Origin: Cupriavidus necator
GTDB taxonomy: Bacteria > Pseudomonadota > Gammaproteobacteria > Burkholderiales > Burkholderiaceae
Direction: 5' to 3'
Assembly (NCBI RefSeq): GCF_013141915.1
Contig: NZ_SROX01000027.1
Span: forward strand, 1-54,917
Length of the DNA: 54,917 nt
Part shown: positions 33,169 through 41,886 of the stretch, piece after piece
Position numbering within the stretch: the first letter of the stretch is position 1
How the letters are laid out: every line of letters begins with the position of its first letter
Notes under the pieces: generated by a model
What the model was told of the DNA's origin: nothing
Database searches by the model: none
What the model saw: only the letters and a program-made list of their open reading frames with translations
Translations under genes and position numbers: made by a program

Positions 33169-34261
33169 GTGATCGGCCTCGAAGATCGCCAAGCTCTGGC
33201 CCAAGACATCGACACGGCCCATGCCGCAAGAGCGCGGCTGCAGCCGGCCTGCGAAGTCGCGCGCATTGACGTGCGCACCCTGCAGCGCTGGAAGGCCCGC
33301 TCGGGCCTTCCAGCGGGCGATGACAGACCCAGCGCCGTGCGCCCGATGCTCAGCCATGCCCTGAGTGCGGCCGAACGCTCGGCGCTGCCGACGGTTGCCA
33401 ACGAGCCGCACTTTGCTTGCGCGCCACCGGCGCGCATCGTGCCCATGCTGGCCGACGAGGGCGTGTACCTGGGCAGCGAGTCCAGCATGGCGCGCGTGCT
33501 CAAGGCCGCCGGGCAGCGCAAGCGCCGAGGACGTGCCAAGGCACCCAGGGCAACAAAGCCGCCCACCACCCACATCGCCACCGCCTCAGGCCAGGTCTGG
33601 TGCTGGGACATGACCTACCTGCCCGCCAGGGTGATGGGCCGCTGGTTCCACCTGAACCTGATCCTTGCCCTGTACAGCCGGAAGATCGTGGGTGCCGAGG
33701 TGCACGACAGCGATGACTCCGACCACGCCGTGCACCTGGTGCGCCGCACCGCGCTGGCTGAGGGCATCGCGGCGATGACACCGAAGCCCGTGCTGCATGG
33801 CGACAACGGCTCCACGAGCAAGGCCACCACGGTGTTGACCATGCTCAACTGGCAGGGCATCAAGCCCTCCTACTCGCGGCCTCGTGTCAGCGATGACAAC
33901 GCGTTTGCAGAGTCGTTGTTCCGCACGGCCAAATACCGCCAGGAGTTCCAGGCGCAGGGCTTTGAGACACTGGACGATGCCCGCGCCTGGGCCGCTGGGT
34001 TCGTGCGTTGGTATAACGTCGAGCACCGCCACAGCGGCATCCGCTATGTGAGCCCGCAGCAGCGCCACACCCCCGGCAGATCAAGCCATCTTGGCGGCAC
34101 GGCACACGCTGTATCTCCAGGCCCAAGAGCGCCACCCGGCGCGCTGGTCGGGCGCCACCAGAGACTGGTCGCACATCGACGGGGTGATCCTCAATCCGGA
34201 ACGAGACGAGATGGTCAAAATGGCTGCCTGCGTTCCACATACTGAGCTCAAGGCTGCGTGA
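33169..34261 (+). pseudogene. IS3-family transposase (DDE) with C-terminal frameshift
   Basis: From GTG 33169 the protein reads VIGLEDRQALAQDIDTAHAARARLQPACEVARIDVRTLQRWKARSGL, then a HTH_21-like part and the rve integrase core with DDE residues: CWDMTYLP (D), VLHGDNGS (D) and NAFAESLFRTAKY (E). Near 34070 the frame shifts; the second frame gives DQAILAARHTLYLQAQERHPARWSGATRDWSHIDGVILNPERDEMVKMAA and a stop at 34261. The catalytic core is whole but the C-terminus is displaced. No orfA is seen. Confidence 0.82.
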
Positions 34262-34262
34262 C

Positions 34263-34367
34263 TCAGGCGACAACTACCTTGACGCGCGCCGGGCCGCGCC
34301 TCAAGGCCGTGAGTTGTTCGCGCTGCGCATCGTTGAGCACCAGTTCCGTCTTGGGTCTTCCTCTCAT
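34263..34367 (-). pseudogene. Possible IS630-family transposase N-terminal remnant
   Basis: MRGRPKTELVLNDAQREQLTALRRGPARVKVVVA, read leftward from ATG 34367. The opening MRGRPKxELVLxxxxREQL resembles IS630-type transposases. Only about 25 residues match, so this is tentative. It abuts the end of the IS3 remnant. Confidence 0.45.
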
Positions 34368-34458
34368 GAAGGCTCGGCGGCCACCAGCGCGGTGGAGTGA
34401 GGGTTAGTCCTAACTATGTGAAGCAAATTCAACTGCTATATTAGTTGTGCGTAATTTG

Positions 34459-34474
34459 TATCGCAATCGCGATA
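34459..34474. promoter_or_regulatory. Palindrome in the promoter region of the ABC/catabolic operon
   Basis: TATCGC-AATC-GCGATA lies 35 bp before the start of the substrate-binding protein gene, in an AT-rich stretch with a CTATAT-like -10 candidate at 34435-34440. It is a candidate operator for a regulator of the operon, possibly the nearby GntR protein; this is unproven. Confidence 0.45.
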
Positions 34475-34508
34475 AGCTGCTTCGACAGACTCATATTAAG
34501 GACACGGT

Positions 34509-35687
34509 ATGCGAAAAAGCTTATTGAATTTCCTTGCATCAGCGGCGCTCAGCTTCGGCCTTGCAAGCCCCGTTGCTGCGCAGGATGCCATCAAGATCGG
34601 TCAGATCGAGGCCCAGACCGGCCCGTCTAGCAGTCTGGGTTTCATGGCCACACAGGGTGCAAAGCTTGCAGTTCACCAGATCAATCAAGCCGGTGGCGTG
34701 GAGGTCGGTGGCAAGAAGTACCCGATCGACCTAGACTCGCCCGACACACAGGGCAGTCCTCAGCAGGGCCTGATTCAGCTTAAGAAGATGCTCGAGCAGG
34801 ACCACCGGAAGTACATCTTTGGGCCGACGCTCTCGAACGTCTTCAATGGGGTGCGTGAGTACGCTCGCGGCTACGATGGCAAACTGCTGATGTTCGCGCC
34901 GGCCACCGCTGCGCACCCCGAGCTGGGCAAGCCCGGTTACGGCTTTCTGCTGCGCCCAGTCCTCTTCGACACTGCCCCGGAGGGTTTCGGCACCTACATG
35001 GTCGAAATGCTTCGCAGCAAGGGCGCGAAGAAGGTCGCCATCCTGATGCAGAACGACGCCTTCGGACGGTTCGCGGTGGACATCTACAAGGACAGCTTCG
35101 CCAAGGCAGGGATCGAAATTCAGACACATTGGTTCGAGGCAAGCACCAAGGACTACTCGGCTGTGTTGGCGCGCATCGCCGCATGGAAGCCAGACTACCT
35201 CTTCCCTGGTTACACCGACGCCGCGCTCTACGACATTGTGCAGCAGGCTACCCAGCTCGGGCTCACCAAATTCTGGCTGGTGCGCGGCTCGCTCGGCCCC
35301 GCCATCCGCAACAAGGCCTCGATCGACGAATACATCGCCTATATGCCCAAATACTTTGAAGAGGCCGAGAAAGTCGACTCTAAAGTGGCGAAATTCATCA
35401 AGGACTACAAGGACTTCTTCAAGGTCAAGGACTTCCCGTACGACCTGGCCCCGCTTCTGTATATGGCATCCTATGACCACGTCTTCATGCTTGCCGAGGC
35501 CATGAAGCGCGCGGGCTCGATCAACGACGTGGCTGCGATCAAGAAGGAACTTTTGTCGATGACCTACGACGGTCTATGGGTGCAGAAATTCGACCCCGTA
35601 GGCGGTGGCATCCACAGCTATGAGATTGCAGAGATGCGGCGCGGCGGTGCCCTCAAGATGACTCTCGTGAAGCCGGCCAGCAAATGA
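34509..35687 (+). CDS. ABC transporter substrate-binding protein, Liv/Peripla_BP_6 type
   Basis: 392 residues with a signal peptide (MRKSLLNFLASAALSFGLASPVAAQ). The mature protein begins DAIKIGQIEAQTGPSSSLGFMATQGAKLAVHQINQAGGVEVGGKKYPIDLD, a type I periplasmic binding fold of the branched-chain amino acid/amide family (HAAT). AAGGA precedes the ATG. It captures the substrate in the periplasm for the four transporter genes that follow. Members of this family in catabolic clusters often bind aromatic or short carboxylic acids rather than amino acids, so the ligand is open. Confidence 0.9.
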   Translation: MRKSLLNFLASAALSFGLASPVAAQDAIKIGQIEAQTGPSSSLGFMATQGAKLAVHQINQAGGVEVGGKKYPIDLDSPDTQGSPQQGLIQLKKMLEQDHRKYIFGPTLSNVFNGVREYARGYDGKLLMFAPATAAHPELGKPGYGFLLRPVLFDTAPEGFGTYMVEMLRSKGAKKVAILMQNDAFGRFAVDIYKDSFAKAGIEIQTHWFEASTKDYSAVLARIAAWKPDYLFPGYTDAALYDIVQQATQLGLTKFWLVRGSLGPAIRNKASIDEYIAYMPKYFEEAEKVDSKVAKFIKDYKDFFKVKDFPYDLAPLLYMASYDHVFMLAEAMKRAGSINDVAAIKKELLSMTYDGLWVQKFDPVGGGIHSYEIAEMRRGGALKMTLVKPASK

Positions 35688-36541
35688 TGCAATTGATCGC
35701 GGGCCAGTTGATCAACGGAATCATCGTGGGTTCCCTCTACGGAATCATCGCGCTGGCGGTATCGTTGACGAGCGGAATCACGGGCGTCGTAAACTTCGCG
35801 CTGGGTGCATTCATGTTGGTCGGTGCCTACCTCACCTGGCACCTCAACGAAACCTACGGCGTGGCCTTCCCGTTTGCCGTGATCTTGGTTATGGGTGTGG
35901 TCGCCTTGATCGGCCTAGTGGCCGATGTGCTGCTGTTCCGCCATACGCGCAACAACCTGATCAACGGCTTGATCGTCTCGATCGGTCTGGTCTCAGTGAT
36001 CGTGGCGCTCGTGCACATGACGTGGACATCCACCCCGCAGAACATGCAGCCCTTCGTCACGGGCGTATTCACCGTGGGTGGGGTAGTCGTGCCGAAGATG
36101 AAGCTACTGATGGGGGTGGTGCTCATATTGATCGTCAGCATGACCTACCTGGGACTCACGCGGACGTGGATGGGGCGCGCGGCCTACGCCTATGCGCAAA
36201 ACCCCGAGGCCGCTGCCTTGATGGGGGTCGCTACCGGTCGCCTCCAGGTTGGCGTGGCCGCCTTTGGTGCGGCCTTGTGCGGACTCGCTGGGTCGATGTA
36301 CGCCACGCTTTACTCACTGACCCCCGACATTGGCGCGCTGTACATGCTGAAGGGCGTCGAAGGGGCGCTACTGGCCGGCATCGGCAGCGTGATCGGGGCG
36401 CTGTTCGGCGGCATTCTAATCGGTGTGGCCGAAGGCCTGGGTTCGGTGTTCCTGCCGCTTGCATTCAACGACGCCTATGGCTTGCTGATGCTGGTACTAG
36501 TGCTGCTTTTCAGGCCGGCCGGTCTGTTCGGGAGGCGTTGA
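35684..36541 (+). CDS. Liv-type ABC transporter permease (LivH-like)
   Basis: 285 residues, MMQLIAGQLINGIIVGSLYGIIALAVSLTSGITGVVNFALGAFMLVGAYLTW, with eight or so TM helices. It carries the conserved NFALGAFMLVGAY and the coupling region AAYAYAQNPEAAALMGVATGRLQVGVAAFGAALCGLAG. It overlaps the binding-protein gene by 4 bp and the next permease gene by one base. Inner-membrane half of the HAAT importer. Confidence 0.9.
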   Translation: MMQLIAGQLINGIIVGSLYGIIALAVSLTSGITGVVNFALGAFMLVGAYLTWHLNETYGVAFPFAVILVMGVVALIGLVADVLLFRHTRNNLINGLIVSIGLVSVIVALVHMTWTSTPQNMQPFVTGVFTVGGVVVPKMKLLMGVVLILIVSMTYLGLTRTWMGRAAYAYAQNPEAAALMGVATGRLQVGVAAFGAALCGLAGSMYATLYSLTPDIGALYMLKGVEGALLAGIGSVIGALFGGILIGVAEGLGSVFLPLAFNDAYGLLMLVLVLLFRPAGLFGRR

Positions 36542-37482
36542 TGCGAGTGCTTCTGCTTGTGTTGTGTGGCGCTGTCGCGCTCGTCCCAGCGCTCACCGCG
36601 AACAACGTCGTGCTGTCGGTGCTCACGTTCACGTTCATCCTGGGCATCCTTGCCGTCAGCTTCAACCTTATCTACGGAATCACTGGCCAACTCACGCTCT
36701 TTCACGCGGCGGCCTTCGGTGTAGGGGCGTACGCCACCCACCTCTCGATGGCCCACTGGTCCATCTCCTTCTGGCTGGGATCGGCCTTCGCGATGGGCTG
36801 CGTGGCCGTGGTCTCGCTGCTCCTGGGCATCGTGTGCTTTCGCTTCAGGCTCAAGGAGTTCTACTTCGCGGTCGTGACCCTGGCGTTCGCAGAAATGATC
36901 CGCCTGGTGGTGATGAATTGGCACGGCCTGACCAATGGCTCGCTAGGAATCAACTTCAACCTCAAGCCCAGCGTGGGGGTACCCGGAGTCGGAGCGCTGG
37001 TCATCGAAGGGCCTGTACGTTGGTACTACTTTTCGCTAGCTTGTGTCGTCGTTATCGTGCTGGCATATCAACTGGTCGTGAACTCATGGATAGGCAACGC
37101 GTTCAAGGCCATACGCCTCAACGAGGACGTGGCAGCCTCCCTCGGCCTCAATGCCTTCCGCTACAAGCTTCTGTCGTTCGTGCTGGGCAGCATGGGGGCC
37201 TCGTTCGCCGGCGGTCTGTACTCGCACTACATGGGTTTCGTCGACCCGCACCTGCTCGACATCAACCAGTCGCTGGCCATCTTGTCGATGGCGCTGATCG
37301 GCGGCACGGGGTCGGTGGCCGCCCCCGTGGTCGGGGCGTTGGTGGTCACTGCACTGCCGCACCTGATCGACCTCAATGCCGAGTGGCGTCTGTTGATCTA
37401 TGGCCTCATCTTAATCCTCACAATCCTGCTCATGCCTCAAGGCATCGTCGGATCACTGCAGAGGCTTCGCAAACATGCTTGA
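36541..37482 (+). CDS. Liv-type ABC transporter permease (LivM-like)
   Basis: 313 residues from ATG 36541, which overlaps the TGA of the upstream gene. The frame is open farther upstream, but that part lies inside the previous gene. Features: FILGILAVSFNLIYGITGQLTLFHAAAFGVGAYATHLS near the N-terminus and the EAA-like coupling loop NAFKAIRLNEDVAASLGLNAFRYKLLSFVLGSMGASFAGGLYSHY. Forms the heterodimeric channel with the LivH-like protein. Confidence 0.9.
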   Translation: MRVLLLVLCGAVALVPALTANNVVLSVLTFTFILGILAVSFNLIYGITGQLTLFHAAAFGVGAYATHLSMAHWSISFWLGSAFAMGCVAVVSLLLGIVCFRFRLKEFYFAVVTLAFAEMIRLVVMNWHGLTNGSLGINFNLKPSVGVPGVGALVIEGPVRWYYFSLACVVVIVLAYQLVVNSWIGNAFKAIRLNEDVAASLGLNAFRYKLLSFVLGSMGASFAGGLYSHYMGFVDPHLLDINQSLAILSMALIGGTGSVAAPVVGALVVTALPHLIDLNAEWRLLIYGLILILTILLMPQGIVGSLQRLRKHA

Positions 37483-38248
37483 AATCGATCATGTGACCAA
37501 GCGCTTTGGCGGTCTTGTAGCCGTCGACGATGTGGTATTCCGAATCGCCGAACGCGAGATCGTGGGCATCTTCGGCCCAAACGGCTCTGGAAAGACGACG
37601 CTGATGAACGTGATTGCCGGTGTCTTCTCGGCCACTCGGGGCGAAGTTCGATGGAAGGGCCGCGCGCTCGGTGGCCTCAGCACCGACGAGGTCGCGGCCT
37701 GCGGTGTTGTCAAGACCTTCCAGAACCCGCAGCTGTTCCGCGAGCTCACAGTCGCCGAAAACGTACGCGTGGCCGGGCACCTGCTGCTCAAGTCGGAACT
37801 CGGTGCGGCACGCGTGCGCACCATCTTTCCGTCGGCTTTCAGAACAGAGGCAGCACGCAAGATTGACGCGCGAGTGGCTGCCGTGCTCGAGATGACCCGA
37901 CTGGAAGCGCAGGCGCGCCAACTGGCGGGCTCGCTGTCATATGGTGGCGAGAAGATGCTCGGTGTCGCAATGGCACTGATGTGTGCGCCAAGCATGCTTC
38001 TGCTTGATGAGCCGGGAAGTGGTCTCTCGCACGATGAGCTAGACCGCCTTTCGGAAGTACTCCGGCGCCTGCGCGGTCAAGGCATGACACTGTGCGTCAT
38101 TGACCACCGGGTCGGCTTCCTCGGTGCCCTGGCGGATCGGGCGATCGTGCTGTACCACGGCTCCAAGATCGCCGAGGGTACCCCATCGCAGGTGCTGTCG
38201 CAACGAGCGGTCATTGAAGCCTACTTGGGAGACGCACATGTTGCTTGA
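37475..38248 (+). CDS. Liv-type ABC transporter ATPase (LivG-like)
   Basis: 257 residues. Walker A GPNGSGKTT (residues ~31-39), signature LSYGGEKML, which differs from the canonical LSGGQ (Tyr for Gly), and Walker B MLLLDEPGSGL. The C-terminus ends EAYLGDAHVA as in LivG. It overlaps the upstream permease gene by 8 bp. Provides ATP hydrolysis with the LivF-like subunit. Confidence 0.9.
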   Translation: MLEIDHVTKRFGGLVAVDDVVFRIAEREIVGIFGPNGSGKTTLMNVIAGVFSATRGEVRWKGRALGGLSTDEVAACGVVKTFQNPQLFRELTVAENVRVAGHLLLKSELGAARVRTIFPSAFRTEAARKIDARVAAVLEMTRLEAQARQLAGSLSYGGEKMLGVAMALMCAPSMLLLDEPGSGLSHDELDRLSEVLRRLRGQGMTLCVIDHRVGFLGALADRAIVLYHGSKIAEGTPSQVLSQRAVIEAYLGDAHVA

Positions 38249-38945
38249 GCTGAACGGCCTGAGTGCCCATTTCGGAAAGAAGCAGGTCCTGCACCAAATG
38301 TCACTCTCGGTCGGCGAGGGCGAGGTGGTGGCGCTCATTGGCCCCAATGCGGCGGGCAAATCTACCACCATGCGCTGCATCCTCGGGTTGAAGGCGACCA
38401 GCGCCGGATCGATCGCCTTCCACGGCCGTTGCATGGATGCTTTGGGCACCCCCAAGAGAGTGCGCGAAGGGCTTGTGCTGGTGCCGGAAGGCCGCCAGGT
38501 CTTCACCGAGTTCAGCGTGTTGGACAACTTGCTTATGGGGGCCTACCACCGCCCTGACCGCGGCCGGATCGACGGTGACCTTGCCAAGGTGTTTGGCCTG
38601 TTCCCACGCCTGGCGGAGCGCCGTGCGCAAAAGGCCGGCTCGATGTCCGGTGGTGAGCAGCAAATGCTGGCCATTGCGCGCGGTCTGATGAGTCGTCCAA
38701 GGCTGCTGTTCATGGACGAGCCCAGCTTGGGGCTAGCGCCGATTGTGATGGAGGAAATCGCCTCCGCGATCCGCCACCTGGCGGCCGGTGGACTGAGCAT
38801 CTTGCTTGCGGAGCAGAACGCGTCCTTCGCGCTTCGAATGGCAGATCGCGCATATGTCATCGAGTCGGGCAGCGTGGTACTGAGTGGAACTGCCCAAGAG
38901 CTTTCAGACGAGCCTCGGGTGCGTCACAACTACCTCGGGTACTGA
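38238..38945 (+). CDS. Liv-type ABC transporter ATPase (LivF-like)
   Basis: 235 residues from ATG 38238, overlapping the LivG-like gene by 11 bp. Walker A GPNAAGKSTTMRCILGL, LivF-type VPEGRQVFTEFSVLDNLLMGAY, signature MSGGEQQMLAIARGLM, Walker B LLFMDEPSLGLAP and the H-loop region replaced by LLAEQNASFALRMAD, as is normal in LivF. The importer is complete with this gene. Confidence 0.92.
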   Translation: MLLELNGLSAHFGKKQVLHQMSLSVGEGEVVALIGPNAAGKSTTMRCILGLKATSAGSIAFHGRCMDALGTPKRVREGLVLVPEGRQVFTEFSVLDNLLMGAYHRPDRGRIDGDLAKVFGLFPRLAERRAQKAGSMSGGEQQMLAIARGLMSRPRLLFMDEPSLGLAPIVMEEIASAIRHLAAGGLSILLAEQNASFALRMADRAYVIESGSVVLSGTAQELSDEPRVRHNYLGY

Positions 38946-38983
38946 AAAGCCCCAACCCTTTCATGCAACCAAGGAGTCAGAGC

Positions 38984-39739
38984 GTGCGATTTAGGAACAA
39001 AGTTGTAATGGTCACTGGAGGTGCCAGCGGGATCGGCGAGGCGTGCATTCGAATGTTTGCCGCTGAAGGAGCGTCAGTAGTCGTAGCAGACCTCCTGGAT
39101 GAGGAGGCCGGTGTACTGTGTCGGGCGATCCGGGACGAGGGCGGAAAAGCGACGTTCATTCATCTTGACGTCTCGCAGGAAGCGCAATGGTCGGCAGCGA
39201 TCTATGAGCTCCGGGAGAAACTGGGACGCCTGGATGTGCTGGTCAACAGCGCCGGTATCAGCGGCTTCGTGCACGATCGTGAAAACACGGCGTACCTAGA
39301 CCGCATCATGGCTATCCATCTGCGGGGTTGTTTCCTAGCGATCAAACACGGAGCGCCTGCGATCGCCCGATCCGGAGGCGGCGCCATCGTGACACTGTCC
39401 TCGATTGCCGCCTATGAGGGCTTCGAGGGTCAGCACATGGGCTACAACGCTGCAAAAGCCGGTGTGCTTGCCATGACACGCTGCGCTGCAGGCGAATACG
39501 CCCGCCAAGGTGTGCGTGTGAACAGCGTGGTGCCTGGGCTCATGACACCGATGCGCACCTCGGTGGTATCTGCCGATCCAGTCATGCGGGCCCGCTTTTT
39601 CGAGCGTGTGCCGATCAACCGCGAGGGAACTGCCGAGGAGGCGGCCAAGGCTGTCCTGTTCCTCAGCTCAGACGAGGCCTCGTACCTCACCGGCGCTGAC
39701 TTGGTGGTTGACGGCGGCTACACCGCCTATACCTACTGA
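38984..39739 (+). CDS. Short-chain dehydrogenase/reductase
   Basis: 251 residues from a GTG at 38984, chosen because AAGGAG lies 7 bp upstream; an ATG 21 bp earlier lies before that site. Classical SDR features: TGGASGIGEA (NAD(P)-binding), ADLLDEE with an Asp after beta-2 that favours NAD, NSAGIS, the catalytic Ser (LSSIAA) and YNAAK, then VVPGLMTPM. The family oxidises alcohols or reduces ketones. It is in the operon after the ABC importer, so it likely acts on the imported compound or an intermediate. Confidence 0.9.
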   Translation: MRFRNKVVMVTGGASGIGEACIRMFAAEGASVVVADLLDEEAGVLCRAIRDEGGKATFIHLDVSQEAQWSAAIYELREKLGRLDVLVNSAGISGFVHDRENTAYLDRIMAIHLRGCFLAIKHGAPAIARSGGGAIVTLSSIAAYEGFEGQHMGYNAAKAGVLAMTRCAAGEYARQGVRVNSVVPGLMTPMRTSVVSADPVMRARFFERVPINREGTAEEAAKAVLFLSSDEASYLTGADLVVDGGYTAYTY

Positions 39740-39755
39740 CCGGCAGCTTGCAGCG

Positions 39756-40487
39756 ATGAGCAGCATTGTTCTCGTTCACGGTGCATGGTCGGCGGCTTGG
39801 GCATGGCGTGACTTCCGTGCGCTGCTGACATGCGGCGGAGAGACAGTCTTTACACCGACGCTCACAGGACTGGGCGAACGTCGGCACTTGCTCACACCAA
39901 AGATTGAGCTGGAAGACCACATCCAGGACATCTGCGAAGGCCTGTTCATGGAGGATCTGCAAGACGTCATGCTGGTGGGCCACAGCTACGGTGGCATGGT
40001 GATCACGGGCGTCGCCGACCGCATGCCCGACCGGGTGCGGCACCTGGTCTATGTCGACGCTTTTATGCCAGACGACGGTGAATGTGTCTTAGACCTAATG
40101 CCATCCGCTCAAGTGGCCATGCTCCGTGACGACGTTGATCGGAATGGTGCGGGGTGGCTGATCCCCGCGTCCCCATTGCCAGCAGATACACCACCCGAGG
40201 CAGTGCAGTTCGCACAACAGCGCCGCGGGCCCCAACCCATGAAGACGTTCACGTTGCCAATCAAACTGACCGGGCGATGTCGAACACTTCCGACGACCTA
40301 CGTTTATTGCACGCGCACCAATGTCTACGACACCTTCAGCCTTTCGGCTCAACGGGCTCGAGAGAGATCCATCTGCCAGTTTCTTACCTTGGACGCATCC
40401 CACAACCCCCACCTCACACAGTCGCGAGCGCTGCAGAAGATCCTGCAGGCCTGCCGATCAGGACACGCGACTGGAGTCGAATCATGA
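39756..40487 (+). CDS. Alpha/beta hydrolase (esterase-like)
   Basis: 243 residues, MSSIVLVHGAWSAAWAWRDFRALLTCGGETVFTPTLTGLGERRHLL, with oxyanion-hole HGAW, nucleophile elbow GHSYGG (Ser near residue 77), an acid around YVDAFMP and a C-terminal His in DASHNPHLTQ. This subgroup includes pyrethroid and salicylate ester hydrolases and methylesterases (HGAWxxAWxW). It lies 16 bp after the dehydrogenase gene. Hydrolysis of an ester in the degraded compound is inferred. Confidence 0.85.
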   Translation: MSSIVLVHGAWSAAWAWRDFRALLTCGGETVFTPTLTGLGERRHLLTPKIELEDHIQDICEGLFMEDLQDVMLVGHSYGGMVITGVADRMPDRVRHLVYVDAFMPDDGECVLDLMPSAQVAMLRDDVDRNGAGWLIPASPLPADTPPEAVQFAQQRRGPQPMKTFTLPIKLTGRCRTLPTTYVYCTRTNVYDTFSLSAQRARERSICQFLTLDASHNPHLTQSRALQKILQACRSGHATGVES

Positions 40488-40497
40488 AGGAGCAATT

Positions 40498-40809
40498 ATG
40501 AAGACCTACTCGGGCGATCGAACTATCGACGGTGTGATCGTGCTCGTGAACCAAGCCCACTTGCTGCCTGATACGAGCGGAGCGATTTTTTCGGACACTG
40601 GGTTCGAATGGGGGTACGACGGCCCGGGCCCGCGCCAGCTCGCGTACACCATCTTGATCGATCACCTCGGTGACACGAGCCGAGCCAAGGCGCTGGTTCC
40701 GAGATTTGTCGAAGGCTGTGTCGCCAGGCTCGACAACGAGTGGTCGATCTCGAGCGCCGATATCGAGGCTGTACTGAATTCGCCCGAACGAACGGGCCAA
40801 CGCGCCTGA
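40498..40809 (+). CDS. DUF6166 domain protein
   Basis: 103 residues from ATG 40498 with AAGGAG 6 bp upstream. MKTYSGDRTIDGVIVLVNQAHLLPDTSGAIFSDTGFEWGYDGPGPRQLAYTILIDHLGDTSRAKALVPRFVEGCVARL follows the DUF6166 pattern (Y.G.RT.DG..V, GFEWGY.G.GP.QLA..IL.DHLGD). Function unknown; it is usually found in small accessory gene sets, so its place inside a catabolic operon is unusual. Confidence 0.75.
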   Translation: MKTYSGDRTIDGVIVLVNQAHLLPDTSGAIFSDTGFEWGYDGPGPRQLAYTILIDHLGDTSRAKALVPRFVEGCVARLDNEWSISSADIEAVLNSPERTGQRA

Positions 40810-40884
40810 CGCAGCCACACACAACGCGACTGTTGACGCGTGGCCGTAAGGCAATCAACTTGGACTATTTCAATGGAGAACGTG

Positions 40885-41682
40885 ATGGAACTTGTCAATA
40901 CAATCATGGGAAAACGGCAGCGGAAGTATCGCGCGACGTATCGCGAGAGAGTCGCCGGCTGGTACAACGGGTGGCTGCACGTCATGATCATCTATCTCGC
41001 CGGTTCCATTGCCTTGTACATCTATGGTGCGAACACGGTAAATGTGCAGTGGTGGGAGTGGCTGGCGCTGCCCTTCGGGTTCGTCAGTTACCAGACCTCC
41101 GAGTACATACTGCACATGTATGTCATGCACCGCCCGCGAAAGAACGTAGTGCTGAGGGCGCTATATATCCGCCACACGTTGATGCACCACCAGTTCTTCA
41201 CCAAGGAGGAAATGCGATTCGCAGACCACAAAGACTGGCGGGTCACATTCTTCCCGCCATTTACGATGCTTGGCCTGACGCTCTTGTCGATCATCCCGTC
41301 CTTGGCGGCGGGCATCATAATTTCGGAGAACGTCGGTTGGTTGCTAATGGCCGCATTCACTGCGAGCTACATGTTCTACGAACTCATCCACTTCTGCTGC
41401 CACATTGATGACAACTGGCTGATCCGTAACATGCCTCTCATCAACACGGCTCGACGACACCACACGGCGCACCATGACCATCAGCTAATGATGAGTGTGA
41501 ATATGGGCATCGGCACTGCACTTCCGGATTGGATGATGGGCACTTCCGACCTTGATCGCGGATTCTGGGGACACTTGTTCAACGGCTACGACGAGAGTCA
41601 CGTTCGCCCTGGCCTGCAGAAATCGTTCAATGCAGCAGGCACACGTCCAGTGCCGAATCGGCAGGCGGCCGAACGCAACTAA
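40885..41682 (+). CDS. Fatty acid hydroxylase/sterol desaturase-superfamily membrane protein
   Basis: About 265 residues. The start at 40885 has GGAG 6 bp upstream; ATG 40873 is an alternative. Four or more TM helices and the His boxes of non-heme di-iron membrane oxygenases are visible: HMYVMHRP (H-x4-H), RHTLMHHQFF (H-x3-HH), HFCCHI, and ARRHHTAHHDH (HH-x2-HH). Such enzymes use O2 and an electron donor to hydroxylate or desaturate lipophilic substrates. No dedicated reductase is seen nearby. Within this operon it is the best candidate for the oxygen-requiring step. Confidence 0.85.
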   Translation: MELVNTIMGKRQRKYRATYRERVAGWYNGWLHVMIIYLAGSIALYIYGANTVNVQWWEWLALPFGFVSYQTSEYILHMYVMHRPRKNVVLRALYIRHTLMHHQFFTKEEMRFADHKDWRVTFFPPFTMLGLTLLSIIPSLAAGIIISENVGWLLMAAFTASYMFYELIHFCCHIDDNWLIRNMPLINTARRHHTAHHDHQLMMSVNMGIGTALPDWMMGTSDLDRGFWGHLFNGYDESHVRPGLQKSFNAAGTRPVPNRQAAERN

Positions 41683-41697
41683 CGCAAGGAGAGGACC

Positions 41698-41886
41698 ATG
41701 CCCTTCTATGTCAAGTTTCTGGCTTCGCTCTTGATGCTTTCGATCGCTGCTTTGACAGCAATGTACGAGCATTCGAAAGGCCTTGTTTGGCCGACCTACC
41801 TCACCATCTTCTTCGGCGCATTCTTGGTGTTTTCGATCTGGATTTTCCCCGACGTGAATGGTGCGAAGCCTGACGAGACGTCTTGA
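41698..41886 (+). CDS. Small membrane protein, last gene of the operon
   Basis: 62 residues with two TM helices (FLASLLMLSIAALTAMY and TYLTIFFGAFLVFSIWIF), preceded by AAGGAG. No family is recognised. The 15-bp spacing to the di-iron membrane protein suggests that it is a partner or assembly subunit of that protein. Confidence 0.6.
   Translation: MPFYVKFLASLLMLSIAALTAMYEHSKGLVWPTYLTIFFGAFLVFSIWIFPDVNGAKPDETS

Noticed and set aside
36022..36540. Upstream extension of the LivM-like frame
   Set aside because: It lies inside the LivH-like gene; the ATG at 36541 overlaps the LivH stop and gives the usual LivM start.
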